From positions 101,036,893-101,100,892 of the forward strand of contig OY294044.1 in assembly GCA_958510825.1 (NCBI GenBank): a stretch of DNA of 64,000 nucleotides, in the 5' to 3' direction. Below are positions 11,449-21,912 of the stretch, piece by piece. Every line of letters begins with the position of its first letter. Position 1 is the stretch's first letter. This stretch comes from Brachypterus glaber (taxonomy: Eukaryota > Arthropoda > Insecta > Coleoptera > Kateretidae). The position numbers and the translations under genes were made by a program. The notes under the pieces are model-generated. The model worked only from the letters and a program-made list of their open reading frames with translations. It was not told where the DNA came from and searched no databases.

Positions 11449-12066
11449 TCAGTCGAACGGTCGTGTGAAAGGACCTCGCCTTGCTGTGATATGCACACTC
11501 TGTTTTTTTTTATAATCAAAAGTGATTCGTTTGGAAAGCTTAAATCCAAATTTGCGCCCCTGTCCAATTTTTGTTACACAGTTATGTGCAAAAACGCATT
11601 TTTTTGTTTTTGGTCTGTATCTCGGCTTCTATTCGTCGCTCAGCAAAAAATGAACATGCCATTTGTTCGCTTTTTTGTTTAAATAATCAGAAACAAGTTA
11701 CAGAGCTTTGAAAATTTTCAAACATTTTTCGGTTTTTTGAAAACAACTGAAAAACAAATTATTTTTTGTGTATGATGCCTATTTCATCAACTTTAACGCT
11801 GTTTATTTTTTTTTCTTATTGTTATTTACATAAATTGTAGAGAATTTAATAATGAACAAATAGCATGTTCATTTTTTGTTGCGCGACGAATAGAAGCCGA
11901 GATACAGACCAAAAACAAAAAAAATGCGTTTTTGCACATAACTGTGCAAAAAAAATCGTACAAGTTTGCCAATTTGGATTTAAGCTTTCCAAGCAAACCC
12001 ATTTTGATTACAAAAATAAACAGAGAGTGTGCATATCACCGCAAGGTCAAACCACCGTTCGACTGG
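11449..12066. mobile_element. Foldback element, arms over 200 bp
   Basis: 11449-11690 and 11845-12066 are inverted copies separated by about 155 bp. Shared words include AGTCGAACGG, TGATATGCACACTC, GTATCTCGGCTTCTATTCG and AACATGCCATTTGTTC. The short frames on both strands mirror each other because of the inverted arms and are not genes. No transposase frame and no certain target duplication. Confidence 0.75.
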
Positions 12067-12135
12067 ACCATAACCCTACGTAAGTGCACATATTATTTAG
12101 TCCTTTTGAAAACAAAATTACTTCTCCAAGAAAGT

Positions 12136-12648
12136 CAGGGCCGTAACTAGGGGGGGGGGCTAAGTCCCCCCTGGCCTTGGTTTGAGCCCCCCTGGTATGT
12201 TCTGGTATTTTTTTGGGGCGCCAATTTTCTTTTGCAGGGGCGCCAAGTTTGGTAGAAACCCTCAGGGACAAAGCTTTTTTTTCCTTGAAGGTAATTTTTG
12301 GGGAGACAATTTAATTTTTTTTTGCAGACGCCAAGTTCGGTAGAAACCGTCAGGGGTAAAGCTTTTTGGGACGCCAATTCTTCTTTGTGCAGGGGCGCGA
12401 AAAGTTTGGTAGAAACCGTCAGAGGCAAAGTTTTTTAGTAAAGGTAATTTTTGGAGCGCCATTTTTTTTCGCCTGGCCTTTTCGCTGAGCCCCCCTGGTA
12501 TTTTTTGAAGCCCCAATTTTCTTTTGCATGGGCGCCTGGTTTGGTAGAAATCGTCAGGGACAAAGTTTTTTTTTCATAAAGGTATTTTTTCTTTTTTTTT
12601 ACCCTGGGGGCTGAGTTCCCCCTAGATTTTTTTCTGGTTACAGCCCTA
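12136..12648. mobile_element. hAT-like non-autonomous element containing a minisatellite
   Basis: Ends are CAGGGCCGTAACTAGGGG on the left and AGGGCTGTAACCAGAAAAAA on the right complement, flanked by AAGAAAGT (12128-12135) and AAGGAAGT (12649-12656), a 7/8-matching 8-bp duplication as expected for hAT. The interior holds about four degenerate copies of an 85-95-bp unit with GGGGCGCCAA, TTTGGTAGAAACCGTCAG and AAAGGTAATTTTTGG. One end of a related element lies at 41329. Confidence 0.7.
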
Positions 12649-13008
12649 AAGGAAGTTGAAAAAATTTCAATATTTGTTATTGTTTTTTTACGACGTTTAT
12701 ATACAAAAAATATGATTTCTGCAAAAAAACAGTCGGTCTGTCCGTCTACCTGTCTCAAAACGCTTAGAGAAAGAAATTTGAGAACAAAAATAAAAATATG
12801 TTTCTTATACATAGTTGTCAAATGGGATTGTTTTTGGTAAAAATCGGGGTGGGGTTAAGGAAGTAAATCTATTTTTTCATGATATTTTTTCAAAATTTTT
12901 TCAAAATTTTTTCAAAATATTTTCGTTCTTTAAGGAAAGAAAATGAAAGTAGGTAAATGAAATAGATAGTGCCTACTATATACCTACATATATTTGAAGT
13001 CGGTGAAA
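12649..13008. other. AT-rich spacer with a small tandem repeat
   Basis: Three copies of about 14 bp (TTTTTTCAAAATTT) lie at about 12883-12922. The minus-strand frame at 12435-12821 is antisense through the hAT-like minisatellite and is not a gene. Confidence 0.5.
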
Positions 13009-13354
13009 GATGTCCATAAAGTATGTCACGCTTTTTTGGCCACCATTTACCCTTGTCACAAAGTGTCACACGGACACTGACCCCCTCCCACCACCTATGT
13101 GACGTAACGTTAAATTTTTCATACCAAAAAAAATTTGGTTACAGGTATATTGTGTTTTGATAAAACTTTGCTCAAAGAAGTACATAACATTAATTTGAAT
13201 AGATATCAAGGATAAGAATAAAAATGTATATTAACACTTTAAATTTTGGTGTCTTCACATTGCTCTAGACCTGAACCTCCCCCTGTTGCAAAGGGTCACA
13301 AACTTCTGGACACACCCTCCCCCTTAGCCGTGACATATTTTATGCCCGTCCTCT
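13009..13354. mobile_element. Inverted-repeat element with CATAAAGTATGTCACG ends
   Basis: The left end GATGTCCATAAAGTATGTCA and the right-end complement GACGGGCATAAAATATGTCA form the outer arms. Inner C-rich patches (GACCCCCTCCC and CACCCTCCCCC) mirror GTCACA words. About 345 bp, non-coding, boundaries approximate. Confidence 0.55.
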
Positions 13355-13369
13355 AATAACAATAGTATA

Positions 13370-13745
13370 TTAAAGTAGTAGTTTATAACACCTGTTTTTA
13401 GCGTATGAGTATAAGTCTAGAAAACGAGCTGCTTGCGGCGAATTTTCTAAGGTACTAGTGAGCTAAAAACATGTTTTAAAACCAGTGCTTTATACATTTT
13501 TTCTATTTTGCTCTAAAATTAAAAAAGAAACGTACATTTAAATTGATAAGCGGTTTAAGGATATTTGTTTTGGGCTGGCATTACAATTTACGCAATGTTT
13601 AAAATTAAAAGAAAAAAAACGATATTTTGATATATTTTTTAGTCAGCTCTTCTCTTTTTCACTGCAAGTAACGAAGCCATAAATTTAACATGTAAAAATT
13701 AACTTAAAACACAATTTCGCAGAAACTAAACTTAAAAGTGATGTT
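13370..13745. mobile_element. Fam-E element, copy 1
   Basis: A hairpin at 13378-13500 (TTTAGCG...CGCTAAA type arms around a CTGCTTGCGGCG centre) is followed by AGTCAGCTCTTCTCTTTTTC and ACTGCAAGTAAC. The whole segment recurs inverted at 47290-47665. Confidence 0.65.
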
Positions 13746-14316
13746 GACATTTTCAAGGAACACGTCGTTCATTTGTCGACAGGATCCTGGTGCCAACCCA
13801 AAAGAAAAAGAAGTACTAACCTCTTATGGGCCTATAATAACAGGCAAAATGCGTGTTATTATGAGCGTATAATAGTACAAAATTAATAAAAAGCAGGATA
13901 GGAGATTACATGGCTAGATTCTAGAGACTCCAAATTATGTTTTGTGTTAGATAAATCATATAATTAAATAAAAGCATTTAGATTATTGTGAGTATTCAAT
14001 AGTTAATTTACGTTTTCTATAATTAACTGTTCAATTAATAATAATGCAATAAAATATCTGCAATTTACTATTGATACATAATTACTGTTCATTATGCTTA
14101 TTGGTGGTAAGTCATTACAGATTTGGACTTCATTATGTATTGGTTGTTTGGAATTCAGGCTTAATTTTCAATAAATTTGACTATACACTGTAAAATTTTT
14201 TTCCGGTGAGGAACCTGCAATTTAATTACCGACACTGGGTACCAGAAGAAATTGTAAAATTAAAATTTTGCAGTAACATTATATTTTTGTTAATGGAGGT
14301 TTTAGTGATCCTTGTT
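13746..14316. other. Gene-free stretch with one small hairpin
   Basis: 13828-13873 pairs TATAATAACA-type arms around GGCAAAATGCG. Otherwise AT-rich with no gene. Confidence 0.45.
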
Positions 14317-15033
14317 TAAATTGTAAATTGAGAATAGTGGGACTGGATCTTGCTAAAAAAACAAAAACACCAGTTAATGTATGTCGACATTTCGTCTTTT
14401 ATTAAGAATTTTTCAGGACTCTATAAAAGAGATTTTTTTTAAGCCAATGTATGAGAAACACAATAATAATTATTATAATAATACAATTAATAATTATTAT
14501 AACAATACAAATGCAGTTATAAAAATATGATCTCAAAAAAAAAACGAAAATCATTGAGAATGTTAAAAAAAAAACAAACAAAAACCTGCTAAGTACTTGA
14601 AATACTATTTTTTTTTTAATATAAATATTAAAGGCAAATAATAACCAACACAAAAAATTTTACAAAATTAATAAAATATGGCAACCCTATTCATGTAATA
14701 ATTTGTTATTCGAATATATGCGTTATATGCCAAAATTGTTAAAGTATTTAAAATTAAAAAGACATTTTTAAAACAACATGAAAACGAAGTAAATCATAAA
14801 ATAAAACTAATAATAATTATTGAGTGATAAAAAAAATAATTGATTGTATTATAATAATTATTAATTGTATTATTATAATAATTATTATTGTATTTCTCAT
14901 ACATTGGCTTAAAAAAATCTTGTAGAGTCCTGAAGAAGTCTTAATAAAAGACGAAACGTCGACATATATTAACTGGTGTTTTCGTTTTTTTTTTACCAAG
15001 ATCCAGTCCCACTATTCTCAATTTACAATTATA
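14317..15033. mobile_element. Inverted pair of a retroelement-like terminal segment (possible Penelope-like relic)
   Basis: About 200 bp at 14317-14517 recurs inverted at 14842-15033. Shared words are GAATAGTGGGACTGGATCTT, CACCAGTTAATGTATGTCGA, TTTATTAAGA and CCAATGTATGAGAAA. The two arms flank about 320 bp of AT-rich sequence without a reverse transcriptase frame. The right arm carries a hammerhead-like core, a feature known from Penelope-like elements and retrozymes. The class assignment is inference. A plain foldback DNA element is the alternative. Confidence 0.5.
14924..14970 (+). ncRNA. Hammerhead ribozyme-like motif (candidate)
   Basis: CTGAAGA (14930-14936, consensus CUGANGA) is followed by a five-pair stem GTCTT/AAGAC (14938-14942, 14948-14952), GAAA (14953-14956) and CGTC with the possible cleavage triplet GTC at 14958-14960. 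The flanks AGTC and GACA can pair for three bases as stem I. Two departures weaken the call: an extra A (14937) lies between the core and stem II, and stem III is minimal, so only a dimeric form could fold. The partner arm at 14372-14421 (minus) reads CTGAAAA and GAAAT, a broken core. Confidence 0.35.
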
Positions 15034-15276
15034 TTTTTGCTTTGACTTTGGGCTTTAAAATTGTCAATTTCGACTAATTTCGTACTGTAATTTTAACATA
15101 TTATAGTAATTTTTATACATAATTTTAGGATAAAACTTTAATATTACATTGTCGTCGTAAAGTTAAAGGGTAAATTCGGGTAAATTAGAAAAAAATAAAA
15201 TTACTGTAATATTCAAGGTAATATTGCATTTTTTAAAACTTAATTTTAGGACTCTTTTCTGTATTATTATATAAGC

Positions 15277-15322
15277 ATGGAGAGCCCCAAATAAGTTTTC
15301 GGCTTGTGCTAGAGGCTCTCCA
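15277..15322. repeat. Short hairpin
   Basis: ATGGAGAGCC and GGCTCTCCAT are perfect 10-bp arms around a loop of about 25 nt. The rest of 15034-15401 is AT-rich and holds no gene. Confidence 0.6.
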
Positions 15323-15401
15323 TTAATTTTGAAAAAAATAAATTATACGAATTTTGACATTTTGTAAAGACTCAGTTTAATTTCCTATAAAAAAGTTAAG
15401 G

Positions 15402-15543
15402 CTGATTCAGGCATAGCTAATTATCACTGACTAAACCTAGCCCTTCTGTCCTTTTTATTGGCTAAAAAGAATTATGGCTTCTCACCTGGCCAATAAACAG
15501 GACAGAATTGCTTAGTTTAGTTAGTGATAATTATGTCTAAATT
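15402..15543. repeat. Palindromic MITE-like element
   Basis: The arms pair AATTATCACTGACTAAAC with GTTTAGTTAGTGATAATT and TTCTGTCC...ATTGGC with GCCAATA...GGACAGAA. About 140 bp, non-coding. Confidence 0.7.
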
Positions 15544-15675
15544 AGTCTTAAAGTAATGCCAGGGGTAGTTCTATAGAAGTACCCCTACATGTAGGGATAA
15601 CTTTGAGATTTTATGGAAAAACACAACAAAAATATTGTTTTTTCACTACTAGCATTAGAACGTAGGTACTATTAT

Positions 15676-15912
15676 TATATTATTCACAGCGCCTGGGCTA
15701 GAATAATATACGGTAGTTTCGAATTTTCGAAAATTTTCAAAAATTGTCCTGGACAAAAAATTCTTGGATATAAATTTGTTTCATGAAAAAATAGGCACCT
15801 TTTTTTTAATGTCCGTCTGTCCTCATTTTTTTTTAAGTATTTGGAAAAATGCAATATACCATTCACTGTATATAATGGAATGCGTAGCATTACATATTTT
15901 CGCGGCTTGTTT
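15676..15912 (-). mobile_element. Fam-A element, short copy with both ends
   Basis: On the minus strand it runs from AAACAAGCCGCGAAAATATG through CGCATTCCATTATATAC to the terminal hairpin near AGCCCAGGCGCTGTGAATAA. Only about 235 bp, so the middle is deleted relative to the 690-850-bp copies at 41510 and 56112. It keeps TTTTTTCATGAAACAAATTT and the TGTCC tract. Confidence 0.65.
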
Positions 15913-16218
15913 ATTTTTTAATCCGAGAAGTTCAATTTCTGCATCCTAAGCAATAATAATTTTTTCTCTTCCAGTATATTAGTAGGAGATAAGTTTATAA
16001 ACAATTGATAACTGTCATATTTCCTTGAATTGTAAAAACATGACATTGTTGCTTAATAGTTTACCATGGACAAAATTCAATAATATTTCGCCACTAGATA
16101 AAAAATTAACATGGCAAACATTATAAATTAATTAATTATTATGGAATTTAACACATTATTCATTAAATAAATAACGTACTTATATGTTTTCACACATTTT
16201 AAAAATATAAAAACTCTA

Positions 16219-17074
16219 CTACACCTTTTCAAGTTGTAAATCAGAAAGTGTGATATTAATTTCAGACAGTGTAATTTGATATTCAGATTTTTAAAATAAA
16301 TTTCAGAAAGTATAAATTGTAATTCAGATTTTTAAATTATATTTCAGAAAGTGTAAATTGTAATTCAGATTTTCAAGTTATATTTCAGAAAGTATAAATT
16401 GAATTTCAGAAAGTGTAAATTATATTTCAGAAAGCGTAAGTTGAAATTCAGAAAGTATAAATTATATTTCAGAAAGTAGAAATTAATTTTCAGAATGTGT
16501 TATTTTATTTAAATTTGGTTCTGTAAATTCAATTTCAGAAAGTGTAAATTAATTTTAGGAAATGGTAATTTGTAAATCAGAAATCATAATTTTTATTTCG
16601 GAACGTATTATTTTATTCAAGAAAATTTTAAAAAAGTAGCAGTTATGTATTATACATATATTCGGTATTAAATATTGAACAGCATTAAATTGAAATTAAA
16701 AAAAATATATTTTTTACATAAACATTTAACAAAATTAATTTCTAAATGGCTAGGTCACTTCATTATATTACATACGTATAAATTATAAATTAACAAATAA
16801 ATTTAATTTACACTTTCTGAAATACAATTTACACTTTCTATAATACAATTTACTCTGTAATAATAATATAAAGTTATAATTTCTGAAATATAATTTACAC
16901 TTTCTGAATTTCAAATTACGCTTTCTGAAATATAATTTATACTTTCTGAAATTTAATTTATACTTTCTGAAATATAAATTGCAAATCTGAATTACAATTT
17001 AAACTTTCTGAAATTTAACTTGAAATTCTGAATATCAATTTACACTTTCCTATTTACAACTTGAAAAGGTGTAG
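16219..17074. mobile_element. Foldback element with tandem-repeat arms (FB-like)
   Basis: Terminal arms start CTACACCTTTTCAAGTTGTA and are flanked by TA (16217-16218, 17075-17076). Each arm (about 16219-16600 and 16800-17074) is an array of a degenerate unit of about 20 bp, ATTTCAGAAAGTGTAAATTG, running in opposite directions around a unique AT-rich centre of about 200 bp. This is the architecture of Drosophila FB elements, but I cannot show homology. No coding frame is present. Confidence 0.7.
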
Positions 17075-17076
17075 TA

Positions 17077-17476
17077 CTGTCAACTTTTAGTGAATAAATT
17101 AATTTATTCATTTGTTTTTAAAAATGGCGATTTCAAAGGCTACTTGTTTTTTGCGGTTAATTAAGAATCAGGAAATATTTTACTTTGTTATAATTATAAA
17201 AAATGAATAAATAAAGAAAAATCACTGTGCAACATACCAGCTTCTTCGCTCGGATTTAGGGCTTAAACTGAATGTCCGAAAGGTACTGAGATGCGGAAAG
17301 CCGCAGTTAGTCGGAGTGGGGAGAAGTCACAAATTTTATACTATCCAGGCGTAAAATCTACGCCGTGTCTGTAGCTAAGGGTTAAAATTGGCGTTAAAAA
17401 TTCATTACTGTATTTTTTTTCTTAATTCATGTATTTCTTATAATTCATAAAATAGCGCCCGTTTACAAGTGATATA
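17077..17476. other. Spacer, nothing recognised
   Basis: Holds the end of the older interrupted repeat and a less AT-rich patch at 17240-17320 (GATGCGGAAAGCCGC). No gene. Confidence 0.45.
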
Positions 17477-18642
17477 CACGGTGTATTTGAAATAGCTTAG
17501 GAAATTTTAACAGATGATTCTACATCATAAAATATGACAAAAAGTTCCTATAAACATATGTCTAAAAATGCGTCATAGGGAGCTACGCCCCTTTGAAAGT
17601 GGCTAAAAAATCGGTTTTTATTTAATAATTTAGGAACCCTTTGAGATATATCAACGAGGTTTTGCACGTCAACTAATCCTACCAAGGCCCGTTTTTTGTG
17701 TTATTTTCATGTACTTATTTCAACCAGGGGTGTGCGAAACGGGGGGGGGGGCTTATCAGTTTTTTGTCCCAGACTTTTTTCTGTGTAAATTTTTTGCAAT
17801 TTTATTTTTGAAATACGATTCCTCAGGTCAAAATACATAAAAAAGGTACTCTTGTTGTAATACTGTAGGATTAACCGTTTTTGAGAAAAATTCATTTGAA
17901 GGTGAAATTCCACGGTTCGAGGACGAAAAATTAAATACTAAAATGTTGAAAACCAAAATTTTAATGATGCAAGGCGAATATACATTAAAAACTAAGAAAA
18001 CAACCTCATATACAGGTACTTCCAAAAATCAATCCTAATGGAGCTATGGTCTCCTAAATATGCACCATTTTTAAAGGGCTATGGTAGCTTTAAAAGCGTT
18101 TTTTCGACCTACATGTATGAAAACTTTTTTTCTTAGTTTTTGATGTAGAATAACATTGCATTATTAAAATTTTGGTTTTCGACATTTTATTATTTAATTT
18201 TTCGTCCTCGAACCGTGAAATTTCACCTTCAAATGAACTTTTCTCGAAAACGGTTAATCCTACAGTATTACAAGAGTACCTTTTTTATGTATTTTGACCT
18301 GAGGAATCATATTTCAAAAATAAAATTGCAAAAAAGTTACACAGAAAAAAGTTTTGGACAAAAAACTAATAAGGCCCCCCCATTTCGCACACCCCTGGTT
18401 TAAATAAGTACGTGAAAATGACATACAAAGATGGGGCTTTAGGATTAATTGTGCAAAACCTCGTTAATATATCTCAAAGGGTTCCTGAGTTATTAAATAA
18501 AAACCGATTTTTTTAGCCAACCTCAAAGGGGCGTAGCTCCCTTATGACGCATTTTTAGACATATGTTATAGGAACTTTTTGTCATATTTTATCATGTAGA
18601 ATCACCTGTTAAAATTTCCTACCCTATTTCAAATACACCCTG
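17477..18642. mobile_element. TA-flanked foldback element, arms about 510 bp
   Basis: The ends read CACGGTGTATTTGAAATAG on the left and CAGGGTGTATTTGAAATAG on the right complement, flanked by TA. The arms at 17477-17985 and 18120-18642 are near mirror images (shared GAATTCTACAT-type, AGGGAGCTACGCCCCTTTGA, GGGGTGTGCGAAA and GGTTCGAGGACGAAAAATTA words) around a centre of about 130 bp. Mirror frames at 17707-17913 (minus) and 18215-18403 (plus) arise from the arms. Mobilisation by a mariner-like transposase is inferred from TA flanks and the CA(G) start. Confidence 0.8.
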
Positions 18643-18984
18643 TATAAGCATATGGCTTGGGGCCTCAGTCTTTGGGTTTTTCGAATCAGCCTTTTTGAGA
18701 CATCTGCTACGCCGTTTTTTCTGATCTAGCTCTGTGTAAAATGTACTTTTTTTATTTTAAACAGTTGTCCCAATATTATAAAAAGTTTGAGAAATGAGCG
18801 TAGACAGATCTTATTGTAGATGCAAAAAAGACGGTAGTACATAAATATTTAAGTTGTCAAGTTGGTAAAACGTGTAGAGGAAGGAAGTCGATGTGTATAT
18901 TTTAATTATTATCGTATTTATATGTTGGTAAGTGTGTTTAAAACAATTTCAGCTAGGCCATCGACATAAACAAAGCTGTTGGCC
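18643..18984. other. Spacer, nothing recognised
   Basis: No frame, no repeat boundary seen. Confidence 0.45.
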
Positions 18985-19026
18985 AAAGCCGGTTATTATA
19001 CTATTCACAGCGCAAGCGCTAGAATA

Positions 19027-19553
19027 GTATTTTCCTACGACTGCTTTAGAATGTATGCAAATACACACACTTTTCAAACACAGAATAAACCCATTTTGGC
19101 TCTAGATACGGTATGAATATTCCGTATCAAGTGTTAGCTCCATCTATTGTTAAATATTTAAACCTGATACCTATCACAACAATCTGACATAACCTTTAAT
19201 TTTTGCATTATAATTTGTAAATATGTGCTAAAATTAAATAAAAATCTTTTTTAAGTACTGATTTAATAAAATTATTAAATAACATTAATTGCTTTATTTA
19301 AAAATATGTGTTTTGTTGCATTTACAATGTCGAGTCACAAAAAAACATTGTTTTTAACCTTTTGCACAGTTTAAAGTCATACAGTGTTTCATATTTGCAG
19401 TCGAAGAAAAAGTATAATCTACAACACGTATGGAATAGTCATTCCGCGCTCGCGGGACCTTCATACTTGCCTGCCGGCTCGTATGACAAACTTTCCGCTC
19501 GCGCGGAATATGGTCTATTCCATACTAGTTATAGAATATACTATTACGAGTTA
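19027..19553. mobile_element. Fam-B palindromic element, copy 1
   Basis: The ends share AATAGTAT(A/T)TTC in inverted orientation. The right part is a GC-rich hairpin of about 100 nt (19427-19530) with arms GTATGGAATAG and CTATTCCATAC, then CATTCCGCGCTCGCG against CGCTCGCGCGGAAT. An inverted copy lies at 39285-39990. The 112-codon plus frame at 19308-19646 runs through it and has no recognisable domain. Confidence 0.7.
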
Positions 19554-19625
19554 ACGGTAGTTTCGAATTTCTCAAAATCGCCAAAAAAACGTCTTAGACA
19601 AAAAATTGTTGTATACAAATATGAG

Positions 19626-19695
19626 GAGCATTATTTCAGAACTTAACAAATCCATAACACGTATATAGGATTTGTAAACTTTTGAAATAATGCTC
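19626..19695. repeat. Tiny hairpin insertion inside fam-A
   Basis: GAGCATTATTTCA and TGAAATAATGCTC arms, with inner ACAAATCC and GGATTTGT, split otherwise continuous fam-A sequence, possibly with ATA duplicated on each side. Confidence 0.6.
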
Positions 19696-20153
19696 TTTAT
19701 ATGTTTCATGAAAAAATAAGAAACTTTAAAAATATCCGTCCATCCGATATCATGACTTTTGCGGACACGATAAAAAGAACGAATTAACCGATCGACTCAA
19801 AATTATCAGGAAAAATCAAGTTCTATGGGGGGAAGATTCCTATTGTTTTTGTAAATAATCACTCCAAAATTAAAAAAGTTATTTGGGGTTAAACTAAAAA
19901 AAAAATAAATAAATAAAAACCATCATTTACATTTTTTTTTGTAATTCGTAAAATAATTTTTTTTGAAAATTTTTTTCAACTTTTTCGTTTTTCAAAAAAA
20001 TATTTTTAAAAATACCGTAATTTCACGCAACTATAGTCTAGCCACACAACTATAATCCATATTTGAACTACACCCACAGAGGCGGGGGTTATTGTTTTTA
20101 TATATTTACAATTCTTTATGAAAGCTGGTGTATACGGCAACACGTTTTATATA

Positions 20154-20879
20154 CAGAGCGGTTCAAAAGTCACCCCCCCCTCTTAACTTTTGAACGAGTT
20201 TAGATATCGACTTCAAATTTAGAACTCTTAAATAAGACAACTTAAACTATCTTTAAGCATATATTTGATACTTTTAACTCTTAAAATGTGGGCAGGGGGG
20301 CATGGGGCGACATTTTTTAAAATGGAAAGGTGGGTCGTGTGTTACATCATTTTAAAGCTTATAAAATTATACATTTAACTATAAATTTTTAATTTTTTTT
20401 TAACATTTTTTTTTGGGTTTAAAATAGGGTTGAAAATGGGTATTTTTGTCAAAATTTCTCTAAAAAATCCAAACAATTTTTTAAAAATGCCTAATTTCAT
20501 TATGAAAAAAAGTAAATTATACTTTTAAACTAATTTTAGTTGACATAAATAAAAATTAACAAAAAAAAAACTTAAAAATTAATTTTTTTAGCACAAAAAT
20601 CTGAAAAATCAAAACCTTAAAAAACATGTTTAAAAACTTTAAAAATATATGGTTATATAGAGAATTTTAAAGGCTTTAAAATGATGTATCACACGACCCC
20701 CCTTTCCATTTAAAAAAATTTCCCCCCATGCCCCCCTGCTCACATTTTAAGAGATAAAAGTATCAAATATATGCTTAAAGATAGATTAATTTGTCTTATT
20801 TAAGAGTTCTAAATTTGAAATCGATATCTCAACTCGTTCAAAAGTTAAGAGGGGGGGGGGTGACTTTTGGACCGCACTG
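20154..20879. mobile_element. TA-flanked foldback element (CAGTGCGGTCC family), copy 1
   Basis: The ends read CAGAGCGGTTCAAAAGTCAC on the left and CAGTGCGGTCCAAAAGTCAC on the right complement, flanked by TA. The arms of about 210 bp contain GAACGAGTT, AATGTGGGCAGGGGGGCATG and GGAAAGG...GTCGTGTG words, with an AT-rich centre. Related partial copies lie at 31960-32447, 43590-43976 and 58810-59027. Confidence 0.8.
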
Positions 20880-21213
20880 TATAAATTTTTAATACGCTGC
20901 TCATGGACTATAGGTGGACTATTGCTGTGTCATTTTTTTTTATTATTTTAGGTTTTTTTATTTGGAAAAATATAAATACTAAAACAGATCAATCGTTTTT
21001 TGGCATTATTATTAGATCTATCGGAATAAAATTTCAGTCAATATGCACCCAACAAGCTATAAATGTGCATAAATAAAAGTTTTCTACCAGCTTTTGTTTC
21101 TGAAATATAGCTTATTTTATACCATTTTTATAGGCAATTTTAATTTAAATACTAAAATAAAAAAAATATTTTGTTAAAATCACAATAATTTGTTTGTTAG
21201 CGTTTGTGATTAA

Positions 21214-21414
21214 GGCCCAGTTTATCAGTGTACAGGTAAAACCTTATCTAAAAGATAAAGTTTCAGTTAAATAAAACTAACTTTTTATCAAAGCGCAGCT
21301 AAATTTAGCTGACACGTAATAACCATAGCAACTCCAACCAAAATCCAGAATTTGCTCTTAACTGAGACTTTATCTTTTAGATAAAGTTTTAACTGTACAC
21401 TGATAAACTGGGCC
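21214..21414. mobile_element. PIF/Harbinger-like MITE
   Basis: Length is 201 bp with ends GGCCCAGTTTATCAGTGTAC in inverted orientation and an inner palindrome TTATCTAAAAGATAAAG on both sides. It is flanked by TAA at 21211-21213 and 21415-21417. A 3-bp TAA/TWA duplication with a G-rich end fits PIF/Harbinger. No transposase is present. Confidence 0.7.
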
Positions 21415-21912
21415 TAAGGGTTTCAAACTATTTTCTAGATGTTCTTTAACACTTTAATCTGAATAAAGTTAATTTAAGCCTCTTTTGTTACTACTTATGC
21501 TACTTTTACCTTAGCCGTCTGTTATAAATGTTTAATGTTTAAATTAATGTAATTAATTAATTAATGTTTTAATCCTAAACGCAATTTTCCCAAGTTAAAG
21601 TTTATTAAATTTTGACAATTTATGTGACATTTATCCAGACATTAAATGTCAAATAAATTTTATAATTTTGATATTCAATTCGCGAAGACCAAAACAAGTG
21701 AAATTCATGGAGTTCTTAATAAATTAATTTTATTAAAAACTTCATAGTTTTTTAGAGAAATTTATTAAAAAATAATTTAATATTAATATAATTTATTTAT
21801 CAAATGTAAACAAATTAAAGAATAGTTTAATACTATAATCATTTTTTAAAACAGTTAAAAAAAATTATCTCAGAAATAAAAGCCAGTAGAAAACTTTTGC
21901 TTAGGCATATAC

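Larger units (their letters stand above)
15632..17220. repeat. Old repeat interrupted by two later elements
   Basis: The left edge TTTTTTCACTACTAGCATTA and the internal AATTTTTTCTCTTCC...AGTAGGAG and CAAAGGCTACTTG words match the repeat at 6847-7616. In this copy a fam-A element (15676-15912) and a foldback element (16219-17074) sit inside. The order of insertion is inferred from nesting. Confidence 0.45.
18985..20050 (-). mobile_element. Fam-A 3' half, interrupted by two elements
   Basis: The fam-A terminal hairpin (ATTCACAGCGCAAGCGCTAG) at about 18995-19026 should continue directly into ACGGTAGTTTCGAATTT, which instead resumes at 19554 after a fam-B insertion. Farther on, ATACAAAT at 19614-19621 should join TGTTTCATGAAAAAATAAG but is split by a 70-bp hairpin. 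Fam-A body (GTCCGTCCATCC, CACGATAAAAAGAACGAAT, CAAGTTCTATGGGGG) continues to about 20030. The matching 5' end is at 22470-22555. Confidence 0.6.

Noticed and set aside
11358..12150. Pairs of short frames on both strands
   Set aside because: They mirror each other because of the foldback arms. No independent coding evidence.
16219..17074. CRISPR array (regular short repeats)
   Set aside because: Repeats are degenerate, without unique equal-length spacers, inverted around a centre, and the genome is eukaryotic.
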